A stretch of DNA of 64,000 nucleotides from Halomonas maura (lineage in GTDB: Bacteria > Pseudomonadota > Gammaproteobacteria > Pseudomonadales > Halomonadaceae), in the NCBI RefSeq assembly GCF_030409305.1, contig NZ_JAUFPQ010000013.1, forward strand, positions 362,773-426,772, read 5' to 3'. Shown one piece after another: positions 42,646 to 52,502 of this stretch (positions are counted from its first letter, which is position 1; the number at the start of each line of letters is the position of its first letter). The position numbers and the translations under genes are program-made. The notes under the pieces were generated by a model, which saw only the letters and a list, made by a program, of their open reading frames with translations, searched no databases and had not been told where the DNA came from.

Positions 42646-44084
42646 CCCCGGCCGCGCTGCTCGCCCTGTTGCCGCTGGCCATCGTCGCCGCGACCCTCCT
42701 CGGGGTCCTGCTGGGCATCGCCTGGCGGCGCCAGCATGCCGCGACGGCCCTGGTCACCGGGGTCGGCCTCGGCCTGGCGCTGGCGGTGCTGCCGCTGGCC
42801 TGGCGGGTGGCGCCGCTGGCCACCCCGTTGCTGGTGGTCGACGGCCTGGCGCTGTTCGCGGCGGCCCTGATCCTGGTCGCGGCGCTGGCCTGCACCACCC
42901 TCGGCCACGCCTACCTGGAGCACTATCGCGGGGCCCGCGAGGAGTTCTACCTGCTGCTGCTGAGTGCCGCCGCGGGCGCCATGGCGCTCGCCATGAGCCG
43001 CCACCTGGCATCGCTGTTCCTGGGCCTCGAGCTGCTGTCGATGCCGCTCTACGGGATGCTGGCCTATGCCTACCACGAGCGCCGCTCGCTGGAGGCCGGG
43101 ATCAAGTACCTGCTGCTCTCCGCGGCGGCCTCGGCCTTCCTGCTGTTCGGCATGGCGCTGTTGTATGCCCAGACGGGGCAGCTGGACCTGGCCGCCCTGA
43201 CCGCGGGCCTCGCCGACCGGCCGGGGGCCTGGGGGCTGGCCGGGGCCGGCCTGATGCTGGTGGGGCTGGGCTTCAAGCTGTCGGTGGTGCCTTTCCACCT
43301 GTGGACGCCGGACGTCTACGAGGGCGGGCCGGGCCCCGCCGCGACCTTCCTGGCCACGGCGAGCAAGGTGGCGGTCTTCGTGGTGATCCTGCGCCTGGTG
43401 ACGACCGCCCCGGCCTTCCAGGTCGAGGCCATGGGCGCCATCCTGGCGGGGCTGGCCCTGGCCAGCATGCTGGTGGGCAACCTGCTGGCCCTGCGCCAGG
43501 CCAACCTCAAGCGCCTGCTGGGCTACTCGTCGATCGCCCACTTCGGCTACCTGATGCTGGTGCTGGTGGTCGCCGGCGACCTGGCCGTGGAGAGCGGCGG
43601 CGTCTACCTGGTCACCTACCTGGTCACCACGCTCGCTGCCTTCGGCGTGGTGACCCTGCTGTCGAGTCCCCACGGCGGCGAGGATGCCGCCGCCCTGCAC
43701 CACTATCGCGGGCTGTTCTGGCGACACCCCTACCTGGCCGGCGTGCTGACCGTGAGCCTGCTGTCGCTGGCCGGGATCCCCTTCACCGCCGGCTTCATCG
43801 GCAAGTTCTACCTGCTGGCGCTGGGCGTCGAGGCCCAGCGCTGGTGGCTGGTGGCCGGCATCGTGCTGGGCAGTGCCATCGGGCTCTACTATTACCTGCG
43901 GGTGATGGTCACCCTCTACCTGGTGGAACCGGGCATGCGTCGCCGCGACGTCGCCGCGGACTGGGGGGGGCGGGCCGGAGGCGTGATGGTGGTGGGGCTG
44001 GCGCTGGTGACCATCCTGCTGGGCATCTATCCGGCGCCGATGATCGCCTGGGTGCGAGGGCTCGGCGTGCTGGCCGGCGGCTGA
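42642..44084 (+). CDS. nuoN: NADH-quinone oxidoreductase subunit N
   Basis: 480 residues, the third antiporter-like pump and last gene of the nuo operon. FLGLELLSMPLYGMLAYAYHERRSLEAGIKYLLLSAAASAFLLFG, KLSVVPFHLWTPDVYEGGPGPAATFLATASK and LLGYSSIAHFGYLMLVLV are conserved. It converges with a TRAP binding-protein gene 66 bases away. Confidence 0.97.
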   Translation: MTPAALLALLPLAIVAATLLGVLLGIAWRRQHAATALVTGVGLGLALAVLPLAWRVAPLATPLLVVDGLALFAAALILVAALACTTLGHAYLEHYRGAREEFYLLLLSAAAGAMALAMSRHLASLFLGLELLSMPLYGMLAYAYHERRSLEAGIKYLLLSAAASAFLLFGMALLYAQTGQLDLAALTAGLADRPGAWGLAGAGLMLVGLGFKLSVVPFHLWTPDVYEGGPGPAATFLATASKVAVFVVILRLVTTAPAFQVEAMGAILAGLALASMLVGNLLALRQANLKRLLGYSSIAHFGYLMLVLVVAGDLAVESGGVYLVTYLVTTLAAFGVVTLLSSPHGGEDAAALHHYRGLFWRHPYLAGVLTVSLLSLAGIPFTAGFIGKFYLLALGVEAQRWWLVAGIVLGSAIGLYYYLRVMVTLYLVEPGMRRRDVAADWGGRAGGVMVVGLALVTILLGIYPAPMIAWVRGLGVLAGG

Positions 44085-44108
44085 GCCGCGCCGGCGCGAG
44101 GGCAAGGC

Positions 44109-44139
44109 CCCCGCGGGCCCGTCGCGCGGGGCCGCGGGG
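44109..44139. repeat. Inverted repeat between nuoN and dctP
   Basis: CCCCGCGG and CCGCGGGG separated by 15 bases, in the 66-base convergent gap. No U-tract; possibly a bidirectional transcript end that depends on Rho. Confidence 0.35.
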
Positions 44140-44150
44140 ACACTCGGCGA

Positions 44151-45248
<1,098 letters not shown>

Positions 45249-45307
45249 GCGATTCCCTCTCGTTGTGTGCCTTGTTGGGAAGTGGCCCGCGTCGGGCCGG
45301 TCGGCAG

Positions 45308-45327
45308 GGGAGGGCATCCGCCCTCCC
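45308..45327. repeat. Hairpin in the dctM-dctP gap
   Basis: GGGAGGGC-ATCC-GCCCTCCC, about 60 bases before dctP on the minus strand and without a U-tract. It could protect or cut the intercistronic RNA so that the binding protein is made in excess. Confidence 0.45.
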
Positions 45328-45396
45328 GGTGAAGCCTGCGTCGAGTCACTATAGACGGCCGCTGCCGCCGGGCCGGGCGGCCGATTCCACGCTGCG

Positions 45397-46800
45397 TCAG
45401 AACTGGTCCGGCAGCCAGGTGGCCAGCCCCGGGAACCAGGACAGCGCCAGCAGCATGCCGAGCTGCAGCACGATGAAGGGGATGACCCCGCGGTAGATCG
45501 ACGCGGTGGGCACCGAGTCCGGCGCCACGCCGCGCAGGTAGAAGAGCGCGAAGCCGAAGGGCGGCGTGAGGAAGGAGGTCTGCAGGTTGATGGCGATCAT
45601 GATGCCGAGCCAGATGGGATCCAGGCCCATGGCCAGCAGGATCGGCCCGACGATCGGTACCACCACGAAGGTGATCTCGATGAAGTCGAGGATGAAGCCG
45701 AGCAGGAAGATCACCAGCATCACCACCAGGGTCGCGCCGACCACCCCGCCGGGCATGCTCTCGAAGACCTCGGTCACCAGGTGCTCGCCGCCATAGGCGC
45801 GGAACACCAGCGAGAACAGCGCGGCGCCGATCAGGATCAGGAACACCATGGTGGTGACGTTGACGGTGGAGTGCAGCGCCTCCTTGAGGGTGGTGACGTC
45901 CAGGCGGCGATAGGCCAGCGCCAGCATCAGCGCGCCGAAGGCCCCCACGGCCGAGGCCTCGGTGGGCGTGGCGAAGCCGCCGAGGATCGAACCCAGCACC
46001 ACCACGATCAGCACGATGGGCGGGACCAGCCCCTTGAGCAGCAGCAGGCCGAGGCCGCCCTCGTGACCGAGCTCCTCCATCAGGTCGCGGCGGTCGACGG
46101 CCGGTGCGGCGCCGGGCTTGAGCCAGGCGATGATCGCCACGTAGACGATGTAGAACACCACCAGCAGCAGGCCCGGCACCAGGGCGCCCATGAAGAGGTC
46201 GCCCACCGACACCGTCTTGGGGCTGAAGATGCCCATGGACAGCTGGGCCTGCTGGTAGGCCGAGGAGAGCACGTCGCCCAGCAGCACCAGCGCGATGGAG
46301 GGCGGGATGATCTGGCCCAGGGTGCCGGTGGCGCAGATGGTGCCGGTGGCCAGCGGCATGCTGTAGCCGCGCTTGAGCATGGTCGGCAGCGACATCAGGC
46401 CCATGGTCACCACGGTGGCGCCGACGATGCCGGTGGAGGCGGCCAGCAGCATGCCGACCAGGGTCACCGAGATGCCGAGCCCCCCGCGCAGCGAGCCGAA
46501 CAGCAGGGCCATGGCCTCGAGCAGGGTCTCGGCCACCCGCGACTTCTCCAGCAGCACGCCCATCAGCACGAACAGCGGCACCGCCAGCAGTGTCTGGTTG
46601 GTCATGATGCCGTAGAGGCGGTTGGGGAAGGCCGACAGGTAGCCGGCATCGAAGTGGGCGTCGAGGCCCATGGCTTCCAGGCCCGTGCCCAGGCCGGCGA
46701 AGGCCAGGGCGGTGCCGGCGAGGGACAGCGCGACGGGGTAGCCGGCCATCAGCACGATGCAGATCACGGCGAACAGCACCAGCGGCATGAACTCCAGCAT
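45397..46800 (-). CDS. TRAP transporter large permease (DctM)
   Basis: 467 residues with about 12 helices. TGIVGATVVTMGLMSLPTMLKRGYSMPLATGTICATGTLGQIIPPSIALVLLGDV and SFLTPPFGFALFYLRGVAPDSV are typical of the larger DctM type found with TakP-like binding proteins. The ATG at 46800 overlaps the dctQ stop as TGATG; a GTG at 46803 just upstream would add one residue. The GGAG site fits either. Confidence 0.93.
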   Translation of the reverse strand: MLEFMPLVLFAVICIVLMAGYPVALSLAGTALAFAGLGTGLEAMGLDAHFDAGYLSAFPNRLYGIMTNQTLLAVPLFVLMGVLLEKSRVAETLLEAMALLFGSLRGGLGISVTLVGMLLAASTGIVGATVVTMGLMSLPTMLKRGYSMPLATGTICATGTLGQIIPPSIALVLLGDVLSSAYQQAQLSMGIFSPKTVSVGDLFMGALVPGLLLVVFYIVYVAIIAWLKPGAAPAVDRRDLMEELGHEGGLGLLLLKGLVPPIVLIVVVLGSILGGFATPTEASAVGAFGALMLALAYRRLDVTTLKEALHSTVNVTTMVFLILIGAALFSLVFRAYGGEHLVTEVFESMPGGVVGATLVVMLVIFLLGFILDFIEITFVVVPIVGPILLAMGLDPIWLGIMIAINLQTSFLTPPFGFALFYLRGVAPDSVPTASIYRGVIPFIVLQLGMLLALSWFPGLATWLPDQF

Positions 46801-47357
46801 CACAGGTGCTCCTCGTGGTGTTCTTCTTCTTCCTTGGGGGCGAGGCGCCCGGTCATGACCAGCACGTTGCGCCAGGCCTCGACCAGGCCCTGCAGGAGCA
46901 TCAGGCCGGCGAACAGCGGGATCAGCGTCTTGAGCAGGAAGACCCCCGGGATCCCGCCGGAGTCCGGCGAGCCCTCGAGGATGCGCCAGGACTTGCCGAC
47001 GTAACCCAGGCTGACGAGGATCACGAAGATCATCACCGGCATCAGCAGGAAGAGGTGACCCAGCAGGTCGACCAGCGCCTTGCGCTTCGCCGGCATGGCC
47101 CGATAGAAGATGTCCACCCGCACGTGGCCATCGTGGCGCAGGGTATAGGCCGCGGCCAGCATGAACACCGTGGCGTGCATGTACATCACCGATTCCTGCA
47201 TGGGGATGCTGTTGACGCTGAAGGCGTAGCGCAGCACCACGATCAGGAACTGGATCAGCATCATCAGCAGGACCAGCCAGGAGAGGCTTCGGCCGAGCCA
47301 GTCGGAGAAGCGGTCGAGCCGGGCCAGGGCGCCGGGAAGCTCTCGGGAATCAGCCAT
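46800..47357 (-). CDS. TRAP transporter small permease (DctQ)
   Basis: 185 residues with four helices (about 24-45, 58-78, 93-118, 138-160). RYAFSVNSIPMQESVMYMHATVFMLAAAYTLRHDGHVRVDIFYR is the DctQ core. A charged His/Glu tail (EEEEHHEEHL) ends the protein. First gene of this operon; a 23-base dyad lies about 90 bases upstream. Confidence 0.93.
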   Translation of the reverse strand: MADSRELPGALARLDRFSDWLGRSLSWLVLLMMLIQFLIVVLRYAFSVNSIPMQESVMYMHATVFMLAAAYTLRHDGHVRVDIFYRAMPAKRKALVDLLGHLFLLMPVMIFVILVSLGYVGKSWRILEGSPDSGGIPGVFLLKTLIPLFAGLMLLQGLVEAWRNVLVMTGRLAPKEEEEHHEEHL

Positions 47358-47443
47358 GGGGAGTCTCGCTAGGGGGTTCCAGTGTCAGCAGAGGAAAACG
47401 CGACCCCGCGATGCCGGCGGGGCCCCAGCAGACTATACGGGAA

Positions 47444-47466
47444 TCGTTGATCGTCTGTTACAACGA
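47444..47466. promoter_or_regulatory. Dyad TCGTTG-N11-CAACGA upstream of the second TRAP operon
   Basis: Perfect six-base arms in the 126-base gap before dctQ. On the minus strand it lies just upstream of a TATAGT (plus 47433-47438) that could be the -10 box, so an operator or activator site for this operon is plausible. Confidence 0.4.
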
Positions 47467-47483
47467 GGGGGCCGACATTGGTC

Positions 47484-48293
47484 TTACCCCTTGGCCAGGG
47501 TGGCCTGGCAGGCCTCGGGCAGGCTGACGTCGATGGCCACGGGCAGGTGGTCGGAGAACAGGTGCTCCAGCACCTGGACCCGGTGGGCCTCCAGGGACTC
47601 CGAGAGCAGGATATGGTCCAGGGCCCGGCGCGGCTGCCAGGACGGGTAGCTCAGCGGCGGGCGCACCGGGTGCAGCGGCAGCGAGTCGCGGAACCGCGAG
47701 TGGGCGTGGAGCTGGTCCGGGGTGCAGTTGAGGTCGCCCATCACCACCACATGACGCAGCGGGGCAATGATCTCGCTGAGGTAGTCGAGCTGGCGCACCC
47801 GGCCGCGGTGGCTGAGCGCCAGGTGGGCGACGAACAGGTGCAGGGCATCGGGCCCCTCGCCGAAGCGCGCGTGGATGGCGCCGCGGCCGGGCAGGGTGCC
47901 GGGCAGGCTGTGCTCCTCGACCCGCGCGGGTGGCAGCCGCGACAGCAGCCCGTTGCTGTGCTGGGCGAGGTGGCCCAGGTTGCGGTTGAGCTGCTGGTAA
48001 TGGTGCGGAAAGCCGGCGCGGGTGGCCAGGTACTCCACCTGGTTGACCCGCCCGGAGCGAAAGCTGCCGCCGTCGACCTCCTGGAGGCCGACGATGTCGA
48101 AGCGCCCCAGTACCTCGCCCATCATGTCGAGGCGCTTGAGGCGTCGCGGGTGGGGCAGCAGGTGCTGCCAGCTGCGGGTCAGGTAGTGATGGTAGGCCGA
48201 TGTCTGGATGCCCACCTGCAGGTTGAAGGTCAGCAGTTTCAGGTGGTCGCGCTCGCGGTGCGGCCATCTGGCATCGGCCAGCGACGAAGTCAT
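47484..48293 (-). CDS. Endonuclease/exonuclease/phosphatase family protein
   Basis: 269 residues, no signal peptide. The EEP-fold motifs are present: LLTFNLQVGIQ (Asn metal ligand), DIVGLQEVDGG (catalytic Glu), HLFVAHLALSHRGR (catalytic His), VVMGDLNCTPD (Asp/Asn) and FSDHLPVAIDV (final Asp-His). The substrate may be a phosphodiester in DNA, RNA or lipid; it is not decidable. It starts directly after dsbA on the same strand and is probably co-transcribed with it. Confidence 0.87.
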   Translation of the reverse strand: MTSSLADARWPHRERDHLKLLTFNLQVGIQTSAYHHYLTRSWQHLLPHPRRLKRLDMMGEVLGRFDIVGLQEVDGGSFRSGRVNQVEYLATRAGFPHHYQQLNRNLGHLAQHSNGLLSRLPPARVEEHSLPGTLPGRGAIHARFGEGPDALHLFVAHLALSHRGRVRQLDYLSEIIAPLRHVVVMGDLNCTPDQLHAHSRFRDSLPLHPVRPPLSYPSWQPRRALDHILLSESLEAHRVQVLEHLFSDHLPVAIDVSLPEACQATLAKG

Positions 48294-48294
48294 G

Positions 48295-48927
48295 TCAGTC
48301 CTTCCGTTCCTCGCGCACCTTGTCGACCAGGGCGCCGGCGATCTGCGGCATGTTGTCGAGGCTGCCGGCGGTGCTCGGGGTCACCACATAGCGGCCATCG
48401 ACGATCAGCGCCGGTACCCCCATCAGCTGCATGTTGCGCATGCGGGCATGGGCCTGGTTGACCTGGGACTTGACGCCGAAGGAGGTCAGTGCCTCGCTGG
48501 CCTCCTCCTCGCTGACGCCGTAGTCGCTGAAGAAGGCCGCGATGTCCTCGACCTCGGTCAGGCGCTGGCCCTGCTCATGATAGGCGTCGAAGAAGTCGTC
48601 GTGCAGGTCCTCCTGGATGCCCAGCTGCTTGGCGGCGTAGAAGGCGGTGGCGTGCTGGTTCCAGGCGCCGCCCATGGTGGCCGGCATGCGCTGGAAGACC
48701 ACGTCCTCGGGCAGTTCCGCGACCCAGGCGTTGAGCGGCTCCTCCAGGTTGTAGCAGTGCGGGCAGCCGTACCAGAAGGCCTCGGTGACCTCGATCTTGC
48801 CCTCCTCGACCTGGGTCTTCACCGGCTCGTCGAGGGTGGTGTAGTGCTCGCCTTCCACCAGGTTGGCGGCGGAGGCAAGCGTGGACAGGCCCAGGCCGGC
48901 CAGGGCGACGATCAGGGACTTGAACAT
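48295..48927 (-). CDS. dsbA: Thiol:disulfide interchange protein DsbA
   Basis: 210 residues with a signal peptide (MFKSLIVALAGLGLSTLASA). The thioredoxin-fold active site is CPHC in EAFWYGCPHCYNLE, the classic DsbA dipeptide, and the cis-Pro loop is MGVPALIVDGRYV. It oxidises cysteines in exported proteins, for example the c-type cytochrome upstream. The start at 48927 follows GGAGAG. Confidence 0.96.
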   Translation of the reverse strand: MFKSLIVALAGLGLSTLASAANLVEGEHYTTLDEPVKTQVEEGKIEVTEAFWYGCPHCYNLEEPLNAWVAELPEDVVFQRMPATMGGAWNQHATAFYAAKQLGIQEDLHDDFFDAYHEQGQRLTEVEDIAAFFSDYGVSEEEASEALTSFGVKSQVNQAHARMRNMQLMGVPALIVDGRYVVTPSTAGSLDNMPQIAGALVDKVREERKD

Positions 48928-49029
48928 GAGGGGGCTCTCCTTGAGTGAGTCATGATCCAGGGTGGGGCACCGTCGGCACGGCACCGCCGAGTTGGAGTGT
49001 GGCCGGGCGCGCGGGTTCCCGGAGACGCC

Positions 49030-49052
49030 GAGGGCGGCCCTGGGCCGCCCTC
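49030..49052. terminator. Strong hairpin between cytochrome c4 and dsbA
   Basis: GAGGGCGGCC-CTG-GGCCGCCCTC, a perfect ten-base stem 39 bases beyond the cytochrome stop codon. It lacks a U-tract, so it may be a Rho-type stop or an RNA stabiliser. Confidence 0.5.
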
Positions 49053-49090
49053 GTCGAATGCCGGTCGTGCCGACGCGATCCGGGCTGCGC

Positions 49091-49711
49091 TCAGTGCAGC
49101 CCGCGCACGTAGTTGGCCACGGCCTCCATGTCACGGTCGCTCATCTGGGCGGCGATGTCGCGCATGATGGCGTTGGGGTCGTTGGCCCGCTCGCCGGCGG
49201 CGAAGGCCTGCAGGGTCGAGACCACGTAATCGCTCTTCTGGCCGGACAGCGCCGGATACCCGGCGCTGCCGATCCCCTGGCCGGTCGGGCTGTGGCAGGC
49301 GGCACAGGCCGGCAGTCCCTTGGCCAGGTCGCCGGCCCGGTACAGCTCGCGGCCGTGCTCGACCAGGGCCGGCTCCGGGTCCGCCTGGCCGAGGGCCGGC
49401 GCCTTATCGGCGAAGTAGGTGGCCACGTCCCAGGCGTCCTGATCGGAGAAGTTGTCCACCTGACCGGCCATCTGCGGCACGTTGCGATTGCCGTCGCGGA
49501 TGTCCATGATCTGCTTGGCGAGATAGGAGGCTTGCTGGCCGGCCAGGTTGGGGAAGGCGCCGGACGGACTGATGCCTTCCTGGCCGTGACAGGCGGCGCA
49601 GGCCTGCGCCTTCTCACGGCCGGCGGCGGCATCCGCCTCCGACTGGAGGTCCGCGTGGGCGGCGCCGACGGCGCTCATGGTGATTGCCAGGCTTGCCAGT
49701 AGCTTTCTCAT
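49091..49711 (-). CDS. Cytochrome c4 (di-haem c-type cytochrome)
   Basis: 206 residues: signal peptide (to about 20, AAHA) and two cytochrome c domains, each with a haem-attachment motif CAACH (near 38 and 136). Axial Met candidates are in NVPQMAGQ and AAQMSDRDM. Cytochrome c4 carries electrons in the periplasm to terminal oxidases. It is divergent from engB, as in pseudomonads. A minus-strand TATAAT near 49880 could be its -10. Confidence 0.94.
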   Translation of the reverse strand: MRKLLASLAITMSAVGAAHADLQSEADAAAGREKAQACAACHGQEGISPSGAFPNLAGQQASYLAKQIMDIRDGNRNVPQMAGQVDNFSDQDAWDVATYFADKAPALGQADPEPALVEHGRELYRAGDLAKGLPACAACHSPTGQGIGSAGYPALSGQKSDYVVSTLQAFAAGERANDPNAIMRDIAAQMSDRDMEAVANYVRGLH

Positions 49712-49840
49712 CGCTAATCCACTATGCCGTTACGTTGTTGACCGGTCCGTACCCTGGGTGCCGCCCGAGAGTTGCCGGGCAAGCCTCGCTGCCGGAAGCC
49801 GTCGACACACCCTGGTCGGTCGCTGCCGGAGGGAGCACGG

Positions 49841-49849
49841 TGGTATACT
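49841..49849 (+). promoter_or_regulatory. Candidate extended -10 promoter for engB
   Basis: TGGTATACT fits the TGnTATAmT extended -10 pattern. No good -35 is visible. The leader to engB would be about 100 bases. Confidence 0.4.
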
Positions 49850-49954
49850 TGCGCGCCCCGGGTCGCAGACAAAAGTCACTGCATTATAACGGAACACCCG
49901 TGCTGCGGGAATGCAAGCCGCGGCACCCTTGATCAACGTCAGGAACTCCCCGCC

Positions 49955-50569
49955 ATGTCGCGACTCAACTATCAGGCCGCCCGTTTCCTCATCAGTGCGC
50001 CGACCCTGGCGAAATGCCCGTCCGACGGCGGCGCCGAAGTGGCCTTCGCCGGGCGCTCCAATGCCGGCAAGTCCAGTGCCATCAACGCCCTGACACGCCA
50101 GAAGGCGCTGGCCCGGACCTCCAAGACGCCTGGCCGGACCCAGCTGATCAACTTCTTCTCCCTGGGCGAGGATACCGACCACCGGCTGGTCGACCTGCCG
50201 GGCTACGGCTTTGCCAAGGTGCCCGAGCAGGTCAAGCTCGAGTGGCAGCGCCACCTGGCGGACTATCTGCAACGGCGCGCCTCCCTGCGCGGCCTGGTGC
50301 TGGTCATGGACGTGCGCCACCCGCTCTCCGAGTTCGACCAGACGATGCTGGGCTGGGCCGACGACCAGGACATGCCGGTGCACATCCTGCTGACCAAGGC
50401 CGACAAGCTGAAGGCCGGCGCCGCGAAGAATGCCCTGCAGCAGGTGCGCTCGCGGCTGCGTGAGTGGGAGGACCTGGTGAGCGTCCAGCTGTTCTCGGCG
50501 CTCAAGAAGCAGGGCCTCGAGGAGGTGCATCAGCGCCTGGACGACTGGCTGCTCTCCAGCGCTGACTGA
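49955..50569 (+). CDS. engB: Ribosome biogenesis GTPase EngB/YihA
   Basis: 204 residues, an essential GTPase needed for large-subunit assembly. G1 GRSNAGKSS near residue 35, G2 region [15 protein letters not shown]3 [11 protein letters not shown]4 LTKADKLK and a G5 SALKKQG are all in place. The start at 49955 has AGGAA about 10 bases upstream. Confidence 0.96.
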   Translation: MSRLNYQAARFLISAPTLAKCPSDGGAEVAFAGRSNAGKSSAINALTRQKALARTSKTPGRTQLINFFSLGEDTDHRLVDLPGYGFAKVPEQVKLEWQRHLADYLQRRASLRGLVLVMDVRHPLSEFDQTMLGWADDQDMPVHILLTKADKLKAGAAKNALQQVRSRLREWEDLVSVQLFSALKKQGLEEVHQRLDDWLLSSAD

Positions 50570-50833
50570 ATCCGCTCGGGACTTTCCTCCCAGCGTCGGG
50601 CCCGGGGGCAAGGCGCAGCGAGGGTCCTCCGCCATGGGTGAGGAGCACCGCTCCGAACGGGCTGGCCATGGATGGCCAGCACCGGCCCTGCGAGCGGAGC
50701 AGGACGCGAGAGCGCCGCAGGGCGTCGGTAGCGCCCAGGGATGGGTTTACAGCGCCCTCGCGAAGGCTTGTCCCCGGGCATCCACTCTCCCTTGCTGAAT
50801 CACTCCATTAGACGGCTGCCATGCCGTGATGGA
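50570..50833. repeat. Structured intergenic element with multiple inverted repeats
   Basis: This 264-base gap holds no convincing ORF. It contains CTGGCCAT-GG-ATGGCCAG (50662-50679), GCCCTGC/GCAGGGC (50685-50691 and 50717-50723) around a purine-rich loop, and CCCAGGGATGGG (50735-50746). The TGGATGG and GGGATGG cores recur in other gaps of this window, suggesting a REP-like dispersed palindromic family. It lies between convergent genes, a usual place for such elements. Confidence 0.55.
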
Positions 50834-51583
50834 TTACTCCTGCTCCAATCTCTCCAGCAGCGCCGGCAGCTCGCGGATATGTTCCAGGCGATGGACGCCC
50901 TCGGGCAGTGGCGCGCCGTGGGGCGTGTCGCCGGCGATCCAGGCCGCCTGCATGCCCAGCCGGATCGCCGGCAGGACGTCTTCCTTCCAGGAATCGCCGA
51001 TATGCATCGCCCGGGCGGGCGACGTGCCGAGCTTGGCCAGCGCCATCAGGAAGGGGCGGGGGTCGGGCTTGGGCGCATGCATCTCCCCGGCGGCGATGGC
51101 CACCGCGAAGTGGCGGCGCAGGGGCAGGCGGTCGAAGGCCAGGTTGCCGTTGGTGATGGAGCCCAGCCGGTAGCGCGTCCCCAGCTCGCCGAGCATCGGC
51201 TCCACTTCCGGGTAGGGCGTGACCCGCACGCGCAGGTCATGGAAGTGCTCCATGGCGCGCGTCGCCCAGTGCCAGGCCGCCTCATGGGGCAGGCCGAACT
51301 CCTTCAGCAGCGAGGCCAGGGCCTGCTCGCGGATCCAGGTGAAGTCGCCGCGGCGCAGCGGATGGCGCTCGGCGAGTTCCTGCCGGCGCCGCTGGTAGGC
51401 CGTGATCGGCAGCCACTCGGCGAAGCGGCCGCGCGCAGGCTCGCCCCGCTCGGCGAACCACGCGGCCAGGGCATCGTCGAGCCAGGCGTAGTGGCCCTGC
51501 TCGGTGCGGGTCATCACCTCGCGGTTGTCCCAGAGGGTGTCGTCGAGGTCGAAGGTCAGGGCCTGCAGGGGCAGTCGGGTCAT
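50834..51583 (-). CDS. HAD-superfamily hydrolase (YigB-like)
   Basis: 249 residues. HAD motif I FDLDDTLWDN (nucleophile Asp), motif II SITNGN and motif III/IV KPDPRPFL with HIGDSWKEDVLPA are intact. E. coli YigB, in the same place after xerC, dephosphorylates FMN and other sugar phosphates; substrate here is inferred only from synteny. The ATG at 51583 lies just past the xerC stop, with no strong ribosome site, so coupled translation is likely. Confidence 0.9.
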   Translation of the reverse strand: MTRLPLQALTFDLDDTLWDNREVMTRTEQGHYAWLDDALAAWFAERGEPARGRFAEWLPITAYQRRRQELAERHPLRRGDFTWIREQALASLLKEFGLPHEAAWHWATRAMEHFHDLRVRVTPYPEVEPMLGELGTRYRLGSITNGNLAFDRLPLRRHFAVAIAAGEMHAPKPDPRPFLMALAKLGTSPARAMHIGDSWKEDVLPAIRLGMQAAWIAGDTPHGAPLPEGVHRLEHIRELPALLERLEQE

Positions 51584-51587
51584 GGGA

Positions 51588-52502
51588 TCAGTCACTGTCG
51601 TCGGGGCGGCGGCGTCGGGCGCGGGGGTGGGCGGCGTCGTAGCTGGCCGCCAGGTGCTGCCAGTCGAGCCGGGTGTAGACCTGGGTCGTGGCCAGGTTGG
51701 CATGGCCCAGCAACTCCTGGACCGCCCGCAGGTCCTGGCTGGACTCCAGCAGGTGGCTGGCGAAGGAGTGGCGCAGCCGATGGGGATGCAGGTGCTCGGC
51801 CAGGCCGCGCTGGCGGGCCAGGGTCGCCAGGCGCTGCTGGATGGCCCGGTGGCCGAGCCGGGCACCGCGTACCCCCACGAACAGCGCCGTCTCGCCGTCA
51901 CCGGCCAGGGCGCCGCGCACGCCGAGCCAGGCCTCCAGCGCCGCCCGGGCGCGACGCCCCACCGGGACCTGGCGCGGCTTGCCGCCCTTGCCCAGCACCC
52001 GCACCCGCTGGGGCTGCAGATCGCCGAGGGCCAGGGCGGCGAGCTCCGCGAGGCGCAGGCCGCTGGAGTAGAACAGCTCCAGCATGGCCTGGTCGCGGCA
52101 GGCCAGCGGCGAGCCGTCGTGGGGTGTGTCGAGGAAGCGTGCCAGGGCGTCGACGTCCACCGGTCGCGGCAGGTCCCTGGGCAGGCGCGGCGTGCGCACC
52201 AGGCTGGCCGGGTTGTGGTCCAGCACGCCGGCGGCGCGCAGGTGGTCGGCGAAGCCGGAGATGGCCGCCCGGCGCCGGGCCAGGCTGCGGGGCGCCAGGC
52301 CGCGGGCCCGCTCGCCGCCGAGGAAGCGACGCAGCAGGGCGGCGTCGAGGGCGGCGCCGTCGTCCAGCCCCTGGTCGGCCAGGAAGTCACCCAGCGCGGC
52401 CAGGTCGCGGCGGTAGGCCGCCACCGTGGCCGGGCTGGCGGTGCGGGCCAGGGCCGCCAGGTAGGCGGCCATCTGGTCGCCGAGCCGGGTCGGCTCAGCC
52501 AT
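51588..52502 (-). CDS. xerC: Tyrosine recombinase XerC
   Basis: 304 residues. N-terminal SAM-like core-binding domain (residues about 1-100) and C-terminal catalytic domain with the R-H-R-Y residues: SGLRLAELAAL, HLHPHRLRHSFASHLLE, GHANLATTQVYTRLD. XerC with XerD resolves chromosome dimers at dif. Its place after dapF and DUF484 is the conserved gammaproteobacterial order, so it is the housekeeping enzyme, not a mobile integrase. Confidence 0.96.
   Translation of the reverse strand: MAEPTRLGDQMAAYLAALARTASPATVAAYRRDLAALGDFLADQGLDDGAALDAALLRRFLGGERARGLAPRSLARRRAAISGFADHLRAAGVLDHNPASLVRTPRLPRDLPRPVDVDALARFLDTPHDGSPLACRDQAMLELFYSSGLRLAELAALALGDLQPQRVRVLGKGGKPRQVPVGRRARAALEAWLGVRGALAGDGETALFVGVRGARLGHRAIQQRLATLARQRGLAEHLHPHRLRHSFASHLLESSQDLRAVQELLGHANLATTQVYTRLDWQHLAASYDAAHPRARRRRPDDSD

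Noticed and set aside
50570-50833. ErsA/Spot 42-type RNA downstream of engB
   Set aside because: In pseudomonads and enterics such RNAs lie beside engB and polA, but here polA is absent, no promoter is evident, and the terminator with T-run is missing.
51588-52502. XerC as a mobile-element integrase
   Set aside because: It sits in the conserved dapF-DUF484-xerC-HAD order with normal composition and no attachment-site repeats nearby.
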